Part shown: positions 26,607-35,356 of the stretch, piece by piece
Position numbering within the stretch: the first letter of the stretch is position 1
How the letters are laid out: every line of letters begins with the position of its first letter
Assembly (NCBI GenBank): GCA_021776235.1
Contig: JAJFGG010000165.1
Span: forward strand, 1-62,284
Reading direction: 5' to 3'
Source of the DNA: Alphaproteobacteria bacterium
Lineage (GTDB): Bacteria > Pseudomonadota > Alphaproteobacteria > GCA-2731375
DNA: 62,284 nucleotides
Position numbers and translations under genes: made by a program
Notes under the pieces: model-generated
Databases searched by the model: none
Seen by the model: only the letters and a program-made list of their open reading frames with translations
What the model was told of the DNA's origin: nothing

Positions 26607-27654
26607 CGGCCCGCCGGCCGCTGGCCTGGTAAAGCCAGACCCCGTCTTCATTGGTATCCCTGATGATGCGGCCTTGGCCCATTAGGCAATGTAGATGGGA
26701 TAGGGCCTCGCTCATCCCCAACAAAGCCTCGAACGGGTTCAATTGGCGGCGGAACATTACCTTCAGCGTGGACAGGACGCGGGTAGGTTCGGCGCAAAAT
26801 TCCTCCAAGACCGCCAAACGTTCCGCGTGATGCCGGCGCAGAAAGTCCAGTCGCGGGTGCAGATTGTAAAAAGGCAGGCCATGCGCCGGTAAAACCAGAG
26901 TATCGGCCGGCAAATGATCAAAATTGGCCAAGGTGTCCAGGTATAACTGCAATGGGTTGGCTTCCGGCTCGGAAGCATGGATGCCGATATGCGGCGTGAT
27001 CTTTGGCAAAATCTGATCGCCGGCGATCAGGACATGGGTCTTATGGTTGAACAGGCAGGCATGCTCCGGGGAATGACCGCGGCCGACGATCACCCGCCAG
27101 TCGTCCCCGCCGATCCGGATCATTTCACCGTCACGAACCGATCGCACCTGAGGCGGAATAGGCGTCACGGCATCGCGAAAATGGCTGTAGCCGCTGTCGG
27201 CCATCAGGGCCAGGGCGTCATCCGATAAACCGACCTTGTGAAAAAATTGCAAGAACCAGTCCGGCGTCTTGTCGTGCTGGTCCAGTTCGGCCACCCGGCC
27301 TTGCAGCCATTCGCGATGGGTCGCCCAAAAAGGACAGTTCCAGCGTTGTGTAAGCCAACCCGCCTGACCCATATGATCAGGGTGAAAATGGGTGCAGAAG
27401 ACACGGGTTACCGCCCGGCCAGCCAAATATTTCGCAAACACCCCTTCCCACAAATCGTGAATGCGTTCGGACTTCATGCCGGTGTCGACGATGGTCCAGC
27501 CGGGCCCATCGCGCAACAGCCAAAGATTGATATGGTTCAGGCCGGTCAACTCCAACGGCATCCGCACCCAAAATATTCCGGGCGCGACTTCCTGCGGTAT
27601 GCCCAGTTCGGCCGCTTCGCTAAAAGGATATTCGACTTCAATCTCAGCAGACAT
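26596..27654 (-). CDS. metallo-beta-lactamase-fold hydrolase
   Basis: A 352-residue MBL-fold hydrolase with the zinc motif THFHPDHMGQ, then GRGHSPEHACLF (His ligand), AGDQILPKITPH (bridging Asp) and PAHGLPF (last His). A C-terminal helical extension of about 60 residues resembles the winged-helix tail of LACTB2/RNase-Z-like hydrolases. The substrate is unknown; a lactone or thioester is possible. It is the first gene of the dgoK-dgoA run and overlaps dgoK. I chose ATG 27654 over the frame's upstream start at 27684 because gagaaag precedes it. Confidence 0.8.
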   Translation of the reverse strand: MSAEIEVEYPFSEAAELGIPQEVAPGIFWVRMPLELTGLNHINLWLLRDGPGWTIVDTGMKSERIHDLWEGVFAKYLAGRAVTRVFCTHFHPDHMGQAGWLTQRWNCPFWATHREWLQGRVAELDQHDKTPDWFLQFFHKVGLSDDALALMADSGYSHFRDAVTPIPPQVRSVRDGEMIRIGGDDWRVIVGRGHSPEHACLFNHKTHVLIAGDQILPKITPHIGIHASEPEANPLQLYLDTLANFDHLPADTLVLPAHGLPFYNLHPRLDFLRRHHAERLAVLEEFCAEPTRVLSTLKVMFRRQLNPFEALLGMSEALSHLHCLMGQGRIIRDTNEDGVWLYQASGRRADAA

Positions 27655-27936
27655 GAATTGCTTTCTCAACCCGCGGTCCGTCAACGGTCCATAGCGGCCG
27701 CCGCGCCCGTTACATTGATCGTCTATGACATGGAATATAGTCGCGGCATGCTAACTTACCGTTGCCGCAAGGGTCAAATGGAAGCTCGCGAACCGTCGCT
27801 GCGCCACCGTGAGGAACGTGCAAATCAATCTGGTTTTGTCCGACCCTGTGGGTATACTTGTGGGTAAGCTTGTGAGTTAAATGTCTCAAAATATTGATGA
27901 CAATTGTTTAAAAAACTGACAAGAAATTGGAAGTTT

Positions 27937-27955
27937 CAAGAGAATCAATCTCTTG
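27937..27955. repeat. short inverted repeat at the PAS-gene start
   Basis: caagag-aatcaat-ctcttg is a perfect 6-bp stem with a 7-nt loop just before the ATG at 27956. It could sequester the start region or act as an operator. Around it 27880-27960 is AT-rich. Confidence 0.35.
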
Positions 27956-28468
27956 ATGTTAACTTCTTCATATTCTAGTGTAGCGCCGATTATGGCGAAG
28001 ATAGAAAACATATGCTTGGAAAAAGTCGTCGACCCTGATTTGGTTTTGGCGTTGAAACGCTGGTACCAGCTTTGTGGCAAAGGCGGCCTTTACCGTCGGG
28101 AAGAGCTTGGCTTCGGGCCCCTGGTTGGCGCGCCCGAAATCCTAAACGGCCGATCCTCGGTGGTGGCCACCGATGCGGACGATCCGATGAATTACGTCTT
28201 TGCCTTCTTTGGTGGTGACTTCAATGTCTATGACGACCGCAACTTTGTTGCACGGCACCTGCGTGACCTCCCCGACGAGGACATAACGGCGGCGATTATA
28301 TCATGCTATGGCGAGGCGATCGAAGCGCGGGCGCCGCTGGCCCACCGTATCGAAGGTGTCTTCGATGGCATCGACCTTGTCTACGACCGGATCATACTGC
28401 CAACGATAAACAAGGCCGGGAAGATTGACCGCCTCGTCACCCTATCGACCGAAATTTGCCGCAAATGA
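27956..28468 (+). CDS. PAS-like (PAS_5-type) single-domain protein
   Basis: A ~170-residue soluble protein. LKRWYQLCGKGGLYRREELGFGPL followed by an acidic ligand-pocket stretch (FAFFGGDFNVYD) and a final LVYDRIILPTINKAGKIDRLVTLS strand pair resembles the small PAS_5 proteins that are common in Rhodospirillales. A ligand or redox sensory role is inferred. The start is unsure: ATG 27956 lies at a hairpin, ATG 27992 (MAKIEN) has no better site. No partner kinase is adjacent. Confidence 0.6.
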   Translation: MLTSSYSSVAPIMAKIENICLEKVVDPDLVLALKRWYQLCGKGGLYRREELGFGPLVGAPEILNGRSSVVATDADDPMNYVFAFFGGDFNVYDDRNFVARHLRDLPDEDITAAIISCYGEAIEARAPLAHRIEGVFDGIDLVYDRIILPTINKAGKIDRLVTLSTEICRK

Positions 28469-28485
28469 CCATAAGTTGACGGACA

Positions 28486-29160
28486 CTAGCCGGGCGTGTT
28501 GGTCCACAAGGTCATTTCGCGCATCAGGTCAGCACGGCTGTTGTGCAAGACCCAAAAATCAATCCGCTCACCCCCGCCGGCACGCCAAAGGGTGGCGCCA
28601 AAGTCCATGTGATAATAACGGTAGGTGCGCAGGGCCATGCCTTTTTCGATGAAATCCGGCCGGACCATGGAAAAGCAATAATCCACGTCGAAATCCTGCA
28701 GCATCTTGGCCTGGGCCAACATGATGGCCATCGTCGAAATCGCTTTGCCCCGCACCTTGGGATGTACCCATCCGCCGCCGCAATATGCCAGGTTACCTTC
28801 GATGTGCCCCAGGCCTTCGGTGAACAGATGCAGGCTGTCCTGGCCATCCTCTTTGGTGCCGTCGTAGAGGAAACGTCCGGTGTTAACGAGGTCAACCAGC
28901 CGTGACTGCGGCCAGATGCGCTGTGCGCTACAGGTCATAATCTCGCCCTGACTATCCCGTACCGCGACCCAGAACGCGTTTTTAGGTCCTAGGGTATTAT
29001 GATCGGGATCCGTCGGCGCGACCCGCTTGTCATGCCAGGCCGGGGCTTTGTCAACCACGCTGCCATATTCCTCAAAATCGGTCTCGATGGTTGCGACCAG
29101 ATCGCTCAAAAGCAGCTGCCGGCCGATATTGGCCTGAACCCTGCTAAGAAGGTTGCGCAT
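28486..29160 (-). CDS. hypothetical protein with GNAT-like segment
   Basis: About 224 residues from ATG 29160, which follows gagagggg; a GTG at 29229 would add 23 residues without a ribosome binding site. I do not recognise the family with certainty. The stretch GGWVHPKVRGKAISTMAI resembles the acetyl-CoA-binding segment of GNAT proteins, and FSMVRPDFIEKGMALRTYRYY its following strand and helix. It converges with the PAS-like gene (17 bases apart) and has an AT-rich 220-base gap upstream of it. Confidence 0.6.
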   Translation of the reverse strand: MRNLLSRVQANIGRQLLLSDLVATIETDFEEYGSVVDKAPAWHDKRVAPTDPDHNTLGPKNAFWVAVRDSQGEIMTCSAQRIWPQSRLVDLVNTGRFLYDGTKEDGQDSLHLFTEGLGHIEGNLAYCGGGWVHPKVRGKAISTMAIMLAQAKMLQDFDVDYCFSMVRPDFIEKGMALRTYRYYHMDFGATLWRAGGGERIDFWVLHNSRADLMREMTLWTNTPG

Positions 29161-29382
29161 CTCGCCCCTCTCATTTGAACCATTTCGAGGTGAGCGATCC
29201 TTGACAATTCGTTCTGATAATACATTCACAGATAATAGCCCACCCTTCCTCTACTAGATATTGTAGAGATCCGGCAAGGCGTCACAAGTAGGCCCTGTAA
29301 ACCTTTTGGTTATAACGATTTATTTATCTGCTGATCGGCGCATTCGGCGATATTTTCAATCGAATCGCTGCCATGTATGGCG

Positions 29383-31182
29383 TTAATTCACAAATTGCTC
29401 CGCCGCGATAGCGTACAATGGTCCGACGCCGGCGGTGATGCTGGGCAGGAGGGCTGGAGCCTGAGGCAATAACTGTTCGCCATAAAAACAGGCGGTGGCC
29501 ACCCGGCCGGCCAGGAACGGCGCATCCGCATCCGAGGCGCCGGCCTGGGCGGCGGCGGCCAGACCACCCTTGGCAATCAGATAACCGCCGACCGTCAGGC
29601 CGAACATACGCAAATATGGCGTGGCGCCGGCCGCAACTGCGTTGGTGTCCGCCGCCATGGCTTCTCCCAACCAAACAGAGGCGGTTTCCAAACCATCGAG
29701 GGCGGCGGCCAGATTGGTACGGGTCTTGGCAAAGATCTCGCCGCCTTGCGCCAAAGCCGCATCCAGGCTGCGCATCTCGCTTAGATATCGGCGTACGACC
29801 TCGCCTCCTTCCATGCTCACCTTGCGCATTACCAAGTCCAGAGCCTGAATACCGTTGGTGCCTTCGTAAATCGGGGCGATGCGGGCGTCGCGGTAATATT
29901 GTGCCGCGCCGGTTTCTTCAATGAAGCCCATGCCGCCATGGATTTGCACCCCTAACGAGGCAACCTCGCAACCCAGGTCCGTGCACCAGGCCTTTGACAG
30001 CGGTGTCAGCAATTCCGCCAACTGGCCGTACCAAACACGCTGTTCCGCATCCTCGTGGTGGCGGGAGAGATCCAGTGCCTGGCCGTTGACGTAGCACAGC
30101 GCCCGCATGGCATCGATCTGGGCCTTCATGGTCATCAGCATGCGGCGCACATCGGCATGATCCACAATGGCCGAGGGGCCGGATTCCGTGCTGCCAATGG
30201 CCTTGCCCTGACGCCGTTCCAAGGCATAGGCCACGGCATGCTGATAAGCACCTTCGGCAATGGCCATGCCCTCCACACCAACGCCAAGACGCGCCGAATT
30301 CATCATGGTAAACATGCAACGCATGCCCTTGTTTTCTTCGCCAAGGAGGTAGCCGACCGCGCCTTCGTTATCACCAAAGCTCATGACCGCCGTGGGCGAG
30401 GCATGTATTCCCAGTTTCTCTTCCAGGTTTATGCAGCGCAGGTCATTGCGCTGACCCAGGCTGCCGTCCGGATTGACCAGAAATTTCGGCACCACGAACA
30501 ACGAGATACCCCGGGTACCCTCGGGACTGCCCGGCGTGCGGGCCAGGACCAGGTGAATGATATTCTCGGTAAAATCGTGCTCGCCATAAGTGATGAAGAT
30601 TTTCTGCCCCTTGATGCGCCAGGTACCGTCCCCGGCCGGTTTGGCCCGGCTGCGTAGCGCGCCCACGTCGGAGCCCGCGTGAGGTTCGGTCAAATTCATG
30701 GTTCCGGTCCAATGTCCAGAGACCAGGTTTTCCAGATAGGTTCCCTTCAACTCGTCGCTGCCATGGGCGGCGACCGCGTCGATCGCACCCTGGGTCAACA
30801 TGGAACAAAGGGCAAAACCCATGTTGGCGCTGTTCCATAACTCGGCACAGGCATTAGCGATCACAAGAGGCAGGCCCATGCCGCCATATCGTGGATCGAA
30901 CTGAATGCCGTTCCAGCCGCCATCGCGAAATGCCGCGTAGGCGTCGCGAAAGCCGTCAGGCGTGGTCACCACGCCGTTGGCCAGGGTTGCTCCCTGCGCG
31001 TCGCCCTGGCGGTTCAACGGAGCCAGGATGCCGGCCGCCAAGCGTCCGGCCTCTTCCAGGACCGCATTGATGGTTTCGCCATCGCTATCGGCGAAATCCG
31101 GCAGTGTCAGCAGTTCATCCAGATCGCAAATCTGGCTAAGGGTAAAACGGATATCCTTAAGGGGGGCTTGGTATGCACTCAT
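29383..31182 (-). CDS. acyl-CoA dehydrogenase, DmdC-like long form
   Basis: A 599-residue acyl-CoA dehydrogenase with the C-terminal extension seen in DmdC (3-methylthiopropionyl-CoA dehydrogenase) and AidB-like long forms. It starts MSAYQAPLKDIRFTL, a start typical for this group, has LTEPHAGSDVG and KIFITYGEHD at the FAD site, and YEGTNGIQALDLV with the catalytic Glu. The enzyme oxidises acyl-CoA to enoyl-CoA and passes electrons to ETF. The start at 31182 is preferred; an open frame upstream to 31299 has no homology. It is divergent from two hot-dog hydratases, suggesting a shared acyl-CoA pathway. Confidence 0.83.
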   Translation of the reverse strand: MSAYQAPLKDIRFTLSQICDLDELLTLPDFADSDGETINAVLEEAGRLAAGILAPLNRQGDAQGATLANGVVTTPDGFRDAYAAFRDGGWNGIQFDPRYGGMGLPLVIANACAELWNSANMGFALCSMLTQGAIDAVAAHGSDELKGTYLENLVSGHWTGTMNLTEPHAGSDVGALRSRAKPAGDGTWRIKGQKIFITYGEHDFTENIIHLVLARTPGSPEGTRGISLFVVPKFLVNPDGSLGQRNDLRCINLEEKLGIHASPTAVMSFGDNEGAVGYLLGEENKGMRCMFTMMNSARLGVGVEGMAIAEGAYQHAVAYALERRQGKAIGSTESGPSAIVDHADVRRMLMTMKAQIDAMRALCYVNGQALDLSRHHEDAEQRVWYGQLAELLTPLSKAWCTDLGCEVASLGVQIHGGMGFIEETGAAQYYRDARIAPIYEGTNGIQALDLVMRKVSMEGGEVVRRYLSEMRSLDAALAQGGEIFAKTRTNLAAALDGLETASVWLGEAMAADTNAVAAGATPYLRMFGLTVGGYLIAKGGLAAAAQAGASDADAPFLAGRVATACFYGEQLLPQAPALLPSITAGVGPLYAIAAEQFVN

Positions 31183-31299
31183 AATGGCGAACCCTATCAG
31201 CGGCTGGAAATTGACCTGTCTGTCCGGTAATATGCTATCTCTCCCACGAAAGGCAACGGCAAGCTCGTCTTGGCCGATTGCCCGGACTAGAAAGCGCAT

Positions 31300-32127
31300 A
31301 TGAACGATCAGACAAAATCCCTCAGCGGCGCGTTAGCTGCCTATGATGCCAGCCCCGCCGGGACGCGGTTTCCGGTTTTTACCAGTCATGTTGGACGGGC
31401 CCGACAGGATCATTACCATCACACCACCGATGTGTCGGGCGAGGATTTCGCCGATCTGGCGGATGTTTCGGTTTTCGCCCAGGACGTTTCCCGCGCCGTC
31501 ACCAAGGCCGGGCTGCCTAACGATGGCCGTGTCCTGGTCCGCCATCGCCTGTTTCAAACCGGCCGCATACGTCTCGATGAAGTGTTACAGGTGGAGGGTG
31601 AGATCGGACCTTATGGCGAGGGCCCGCGAGGCCGTTTCTTGAATTGCCGCACCGCCTTCCGCCGGGCCAACCGCACTGTGCCCCTGCGCATGGCGACAGA
31701 ACATCTTTTGCCCTATGGCCAAGCGCCGGCGGTGCGGCGAAAAGGTGCCGGCAAGCGCGAGGATCCGCGCTTCGGTATGCAGGCCGTGGGCAGCCTGAAC
31801 CTGAGCCCGGAAAAAGTCATGGGTTATGCGAAAGAGGTCGGTAATCGGATACATTCCGATCCCGAATTTGCCCGTTCCCGGGGTTATCGCGCACCGCTGG
31901 CCCAGGGTCTGATGCAATTGACGGCCCTGCATGGCGCCATTGTCAGGCGCGCCATGCCCTGGGAGATGGACTTGGAAGCACGTTTTCTGAGGCCCGTTTT
32001 CTGGGATAGCCAATTGACCCTGTACAGCGATCCGTTGGGCCGGCTGTACCGTTGCATCGACCAGGACGGGAAACTGACGGCAGAGGCGAAGCTGCACCAT
32101 CTGACCACGCAGGATATGGAGCCATGA
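31300..32127 (+). CDS. hot-dog fold hydratase-like protein (MaoC/FAS1-like), first of two
   Basis: A 275-residue protein. The C-terminal part has the MaoC-type signature: SDPEFARSRGYRAPLAQGLMQLTALHGAIVRR, with Asp and His positions of the R-hydratase motif partly kept (D, then no clear His). The N-terminal half (SHVGRARQDHYHHTTDVSGEDF) may be a decayed second hot-dog. It overlaps the next gene by four bases; both may form a heterodimer acting on enoyl-CoA made by the divergent dehydrogenase. Confidence 0.65.
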   Translation: MNDQTKSLSGALAAYDASPAGTRFPVFTSHVGRARQDHYHHTTDVSGEDFADLADVSVFAQDVSRAVTKAGLPNDGRVLVRHRLFQTGRIRLDEVLQVEGEIGPYGEGPRGRFLNCRTAFRRANRTVPLRMATEHLLPYGQAPAVRRKGAGKREDPRFGMQAVGSLNLSPEKVMGYAKEVGNRIHSDPEFARSRGYRAPLAQGLMQLTALHGAIVRRAMPWEMDLEARFLRPVFWDSQLTLYSDPLGRLYRCIDQDGKLTAEAKLHHLTTQDMEP

Positions 32128-32915
32128 ACGAACAGACAGCCGAAATTGCCAGCGAACGTGTTGTTGGCATGGCGTTGCAGGACTGGTCGACAGTGGTTAC
32201 GGAAGAGCGGCAGGCCCGTTATCACGCCGCGGCGGAAGTTCCGCCGCATCTTTTCCGCAATGTCGTCGATCTTTCGATCCTGGCTAACGACACAATTCTC
32301 GCTACCTCGTACCTGAAAACCCAGGACGTGGATGGACTGCACGCCGGCCAACGCATGCAGCAGCATGAACCGGTGTATCTGGACGAGCCTTTGATCCTGA
32401 AAGGCCGGATCAGCTCCATCCGTGCCACGGCCAAGGGTAGAATCATCGTCTATGCTTTCGACTTTCAACGGCCAAACGGCAGTATTCCCGTTACCGGAGA
32501 ATTGATCTCGTTCCAGGTGGACCCCGCCGCCATGCGAACATCCGGCGCTGGCAAACCGGTCGCGGCGGACACAACCGGTTTCAGAAAGATTGGCCACAAG
32601 GCGCTGCGGCCTGAACTGGTGGGCGAATACAGCTTTGAATTTCCCGGCTACCTTGTGCATTTCGACCCGAAAGCGGCGGCGGCAGTCGGCCTTCCGGCGC
32701 CGGTGGCCCAGGGCCTGATGTCCCTTACCTGGATGATGGAGGCGGTGGCCCAGGAAGGGGTACCCAAGACAATCGGTATCGCCGCGGATTTTCGCAGTCC
32801 GATCTTCTGGCAAGACAGCATTGATGTTTTCAGCCGCGACGGCAGCGAATTTATGGTGGCCAAGGCGGCCGGGTCGATCTGCTCCCTGGGCCGGATCTCG
32901 GATCTGGTGCGTTAA
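32124..32915 (+). CDS. hot-dog fold hydratase-like protein (MaoC/FAS1-like), second of two
   Basis: A 263-residue protein parallel to its neighbour. The C-terminal stretch VHFDPKAAAAVGLPAPVAQGLMSLTWMM mirrors the AQGLM segment of the first, and the N-terminal half carries YLDEPLILKGRISSIRATAKGR, a hot-dog strand pair. The usual catalytic His of MaoC is not obvious, so the pair may be a heteromeric or non-canonical dehydratase. It starts ATGA within the stop of the first gene. Confidence 0.65.
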   Translation: MNEQTAEIASERVVGMALQDWSTVVTEERQARYHAAAEVPPHLFRNVVDLSILANDTILATSYLKTQDVDGLHAGQRMQQHEPVYLDEPLILKGRISSIRATAKGRIIVYAFDFQRPNGSIPVTGELISFQVDPAAMRTSGAGKPVAADTTGFRKIGHKALRPELVGEYSFEFPGYLVHFDPKAAAAVGLPAPVAQGLMSLTWMMEAVAQEGVPKTIGIAADFRSPIFWQDSIDVFSRDGSEFMVAKAAGSICSLGRISDLVR

Positions 32916-32918
32916 TAT

Positions 32919-33866
32919 ATGACGTCGATGGGCCGCGCTGATCGGTTGGAGGATCTAACCAGGGCGGCTGAATTGTTGCTGGCGGGCCGGCTGGTCGCCT
33001 TTCCGACGGAAACGGTTTATGGCCTGGGCGCCGATGCCACCAGCGGGGCGGCCGTGGCGGCCATCTTCGCGGCCAAGCAAAGGCCGGCCTTCAACCCCCT
33101 GATCTCGCATTTGGCCGACACCGGATTGGTCGGGGAATTTGCTCTTTGGAATGATGCCGCACGGGCCTTGGCGCAGGCCTTTTGGCCGGGCGCGTTGACC
33201 CTGGTGTTGCCCCGGCGCGAGAATTGCGCCATTGCCCGGATCGCCTCGGCCGGCCTGGACAGCGTCGCTCTGCGGGTCCCCAGCCATCCCGCCGCTCGTG
33301 CCCTGTTGGCGGCGGCCGGCCGACCCATCGCCGCTCCCTCCGCCAACCGTTCCGGGCGTATCAGCCCCACCACGGCGGCGCATGTGGCCGGCGAACTGGG
33401 TAAGGATGTGGCCCTGATCCTGGATGGCGGACCGTGCGCCATTGGCCTGGAGAGTACGATTGTCGGTTTTCACCAGAAACAGCCGGTGCTGTTGCGGCCC
33501 GGCGGCATCTCGATAGAGCAGTTACGGGCCGTGGTCGGCGCAGTAGAGGTGAGGGCCGGGACGCCGGCGGCACCCAGCGCGCCAGGCCAATTGAGCAGCC
33601 ACTATGCCCCGGACAAACCCCTGCGTCTGAATGCCAGGCAAGGCGCCCCCGGGGAAGTATTCCTGGGCTTTGGCCCGGTCAGCGCTGGTGAGCATAACCT
33701 CAGCCCCGGCGGCGATCTGATTGAGGCCGCGGCGAAGCTATTCACCATGCTGCGACGACTGGATCGGGGCCCAGGCGAAGCCATTGCCGTGGCGCCAATC
33801 CCCGAGCACGGCTTGGGCCGGGCCATTAATGATCGCTTGCGACGGGCCGCCGCACCACGGTTCTGA
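32919..33866 (+). CDS. tsaC: L-threonylcarbamoyladenylate synthase (Sua5)
   Basis: The enzyme makes threonylcarbamoyl-AMP from threonine, bicarbonate and ATP for the t6A modification of tRNA. The 315-residue protein combines the YrdC domain (VAFPTETVYGLGADA, KQRPAFNPL, RVPSHPAAR, APSANRSGRISPT, STIVGF) with a C-terminal Sua5 domain after a linker (PGQLSSHYAPDKPL). Thus it is the long Sua5 type rather than short YrdC. It begins 3 bases after the hot-dog gene and could be co-transcribed, though function is unrelated. Confidence 0.9.
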   Translation: MTSMGRADRLEDLTRAAELLLAGRLVAFPTETVYGLGADATSGAAVAAIFAAKQRPAFNPLISHLADTGLVGEFALWNDAARALAQAFWPGALTLVLPRRENCAIARIASAGLDSVALRVPSHPAARALLAAAGRPIAAPSANRSGRISPTTAAHVAGELGKDVALILDGGPCAIGLESTIVGFHQKQPVLLRPGGISIEQLRAVVGAVEVRAGTPAAPSAPGQLSSHYAPDKPLRLNARQGAPGEVFLGFGPVSAGEHNLSPGGDLIEAAAKLFTMLRRLDRGPGEAIAVAPIPEHGLGRAINDRLRRAAAPRF

Positions 33867-33903
33867 TCTTGTTGCCTGGCCGTAAACGCGTTACATCATC
33901 GCT

Positions 33904-35355
33904 ATGCAAGGCAACGATGAACATGCGAAGGCCCGACCAAACGCCATCGACGCTGGGGTTTTGGAGAGGATAAAGGCCGTTGTGGGGCCAAAGGGCTACA
34001 CGATGGACCCGGCTGAAATCGCGCCACATTGTCAATCCTGGCGCGACAACTGGCACGGCTGGGTGCCCATGGTGGTGAAGCCGGCGAATGTGGACGAAGT
34101 TGCGGCCGTGGTTGCCATCTGCGCGGAAAGTGGTACGCCGATCGTGCCGCAAGGGGGCAATACGGGTTTGACCGGTGGCGGTCAGCCGCATGCGGGCGGT
34201 AGCGAAATTATCGTCTCGACCTCGCGCATGAACAAGGTTCGCGAGATCGACACCCTGAATAACACCATGACGGTGGAGGCCGGCTGTATCCTGGCTGATT
34301 TACAGGCGGCGGCGGCGGACGCGGACCGCCTATTTCCGTTGTCCCTGGCGGCGGAAGGTTCCTGTCAAATCGGCGGTAACCTTTCCACCAATGCCGGCGG
34401 CACCCAGGTGTTGCGCTATGGCAACGCCCGCAACCTGGTCCTTGGTTTGGAAGTGGTGTTACCCGATGGGCGGGTCTGGCAAGGTCTGCGTGGTCTGCGC
34501 AAGGATAATACGGGCTATGACCTGAAGCAGCTTTTTGTTGGCGCGGAAGGCACCCTGGGCATGATTACGGCGGCGGTGCTGACGCTGTTTCCCAGACCGA
34601 CCGAGGTGCAGACGGCGCTGGTCGCGGTGCCAGACCCGAAAGCCGCCTTGTCGCTGTTGAGCCGGGCCACCGAAACGGTCGGCGAACAGGTTACGGCCTT
34701 CGAATTGATCCAACGCCGGGCCATCGACTTCGTCCTGCGCCATATTCCCGATGTCTCCGATCCCCTGGCCGAGACTTATCCCTGGTATGTCTTAATGGAA
34801 ATATCCGGCCAGGGTGCCCCGGATAGTCTGCGCACCGCGGTCGAGACGATTCTGACCGAGGCCCTGGAGGGCGAGGAAGTGCTGGACGCCGTGTTGGCCG
34901 CAAATCAGGCACAGGGCCAGGCATTGTGGAAAATTCGCGAGTCGATCCCCGAGGCCCAAAATCACGAAGGCCATTCGGTAAAACATGACGTCTCGGTGCC
35001 CCTGTCGCGGATCGCGGAATTCATCGAACGGGCGGATTTGGCGCTGGCAGCGGTCTATCCCGGGGTTCGCGGTGTTGCCTTTGGACACATCGGCGACGGC
35101 AACATCCATTATAACCCGGCGCAACCGCCGGACGGCGACGGCGCGGCATTCGCAGCAGAATATGGCGCCATCAATCGTATCGTGCATGACCTGATTACGG
35201 AACTGAACGGTTCCATCAGCGCCGAGCATGGCCTGGGGCGGCTGCGCCGGGAAGAGGCCAGACGTTATAAATCAAGCGTCGAAATGGACTTGATGCGAAC
35301 CGTGAAAACCGCTCTGGACCCCGACAACATCATGAATCCCGGCAAGGTCGTCTAA
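33904..35355 (+). CDS. FAD-linked 2-hydroxyacid dehydrogenase (GlcD/D2HGDH type)
   Basis: A 483-residue flavoprotein of the VAO/GlcD family. PQGGNTGLTGG is the FAD pyrophosphate loop, AAEGSCQIGGNLSTNAGG a second FAD contact, GHIGDGNIHYN the metal/substrate site and SAEHGLG near the C-terminus. It oxidises a D-2-hydroxyacid (D-lactate, glycolate or D-2-hydroxyglutarate). Single-subunit layout, without GlcE/GlcF, favours D-2-hydroxyglutarate or D-lactate dehydrogenase. The MFS gene begins two bases later and may bring in the substrate. Confidence 0.84.
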   Translation: MQGNDEHAKARPNAIDAGVLERIKAVVGPKGYTMDPAEIAPHCQSWRDNWHGWVPMVVKPANVDEVAAVVAICAESGTPIVPQGGNTGLTGGGQPHAGGSEIIVSTSRMNKVREIDTLNNTMTVEAGCILADLQAAAADADRLFPLSLAAEGSCQIGGNLSTNAGGTQVLRYGNARNLVLGLEVVLPDGRVWQGLRGLRKDNTGYDLKQLFVGAEGTLGMITAAVLTLFPRPTEVQTALVAVPDPKAALSLLSRATETVGEQVTAFELIQRRAIDFVLRHIPDVSDPLAETYPWYVLMEISGQGAPDSLRTAVETILTEALEGEEVLDAVLAANQAQGQALWKIRESIPEAQNHEGHSVKHDVSVPLSRIAEFIERADLALAAVYPGVRGVAFGHIGDGNIHYNPAQPPDGDGAAFAAEYGAINRIVHDLITELNGSISAEHGLGRLRREEARRYKSSVEMDLMRTVKTALDPDNIMNPGKVV

Positions 35356-35356
35356 C

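Noticed and set aside
29295-29320. aacc-tttt-ggtt hairpin downstream of the acyl-CoA dehydrogenase
   Set aside because: Stem of only four A/T-rich pairs and no U tail; could not be supported as a terminator.
31884-32813. 309-codon minus-strand open frame over the two hot-dog genes
   Set aside because: Shadow of two overlapping, family-like genes; low-complexity Arg/His-rich translation.
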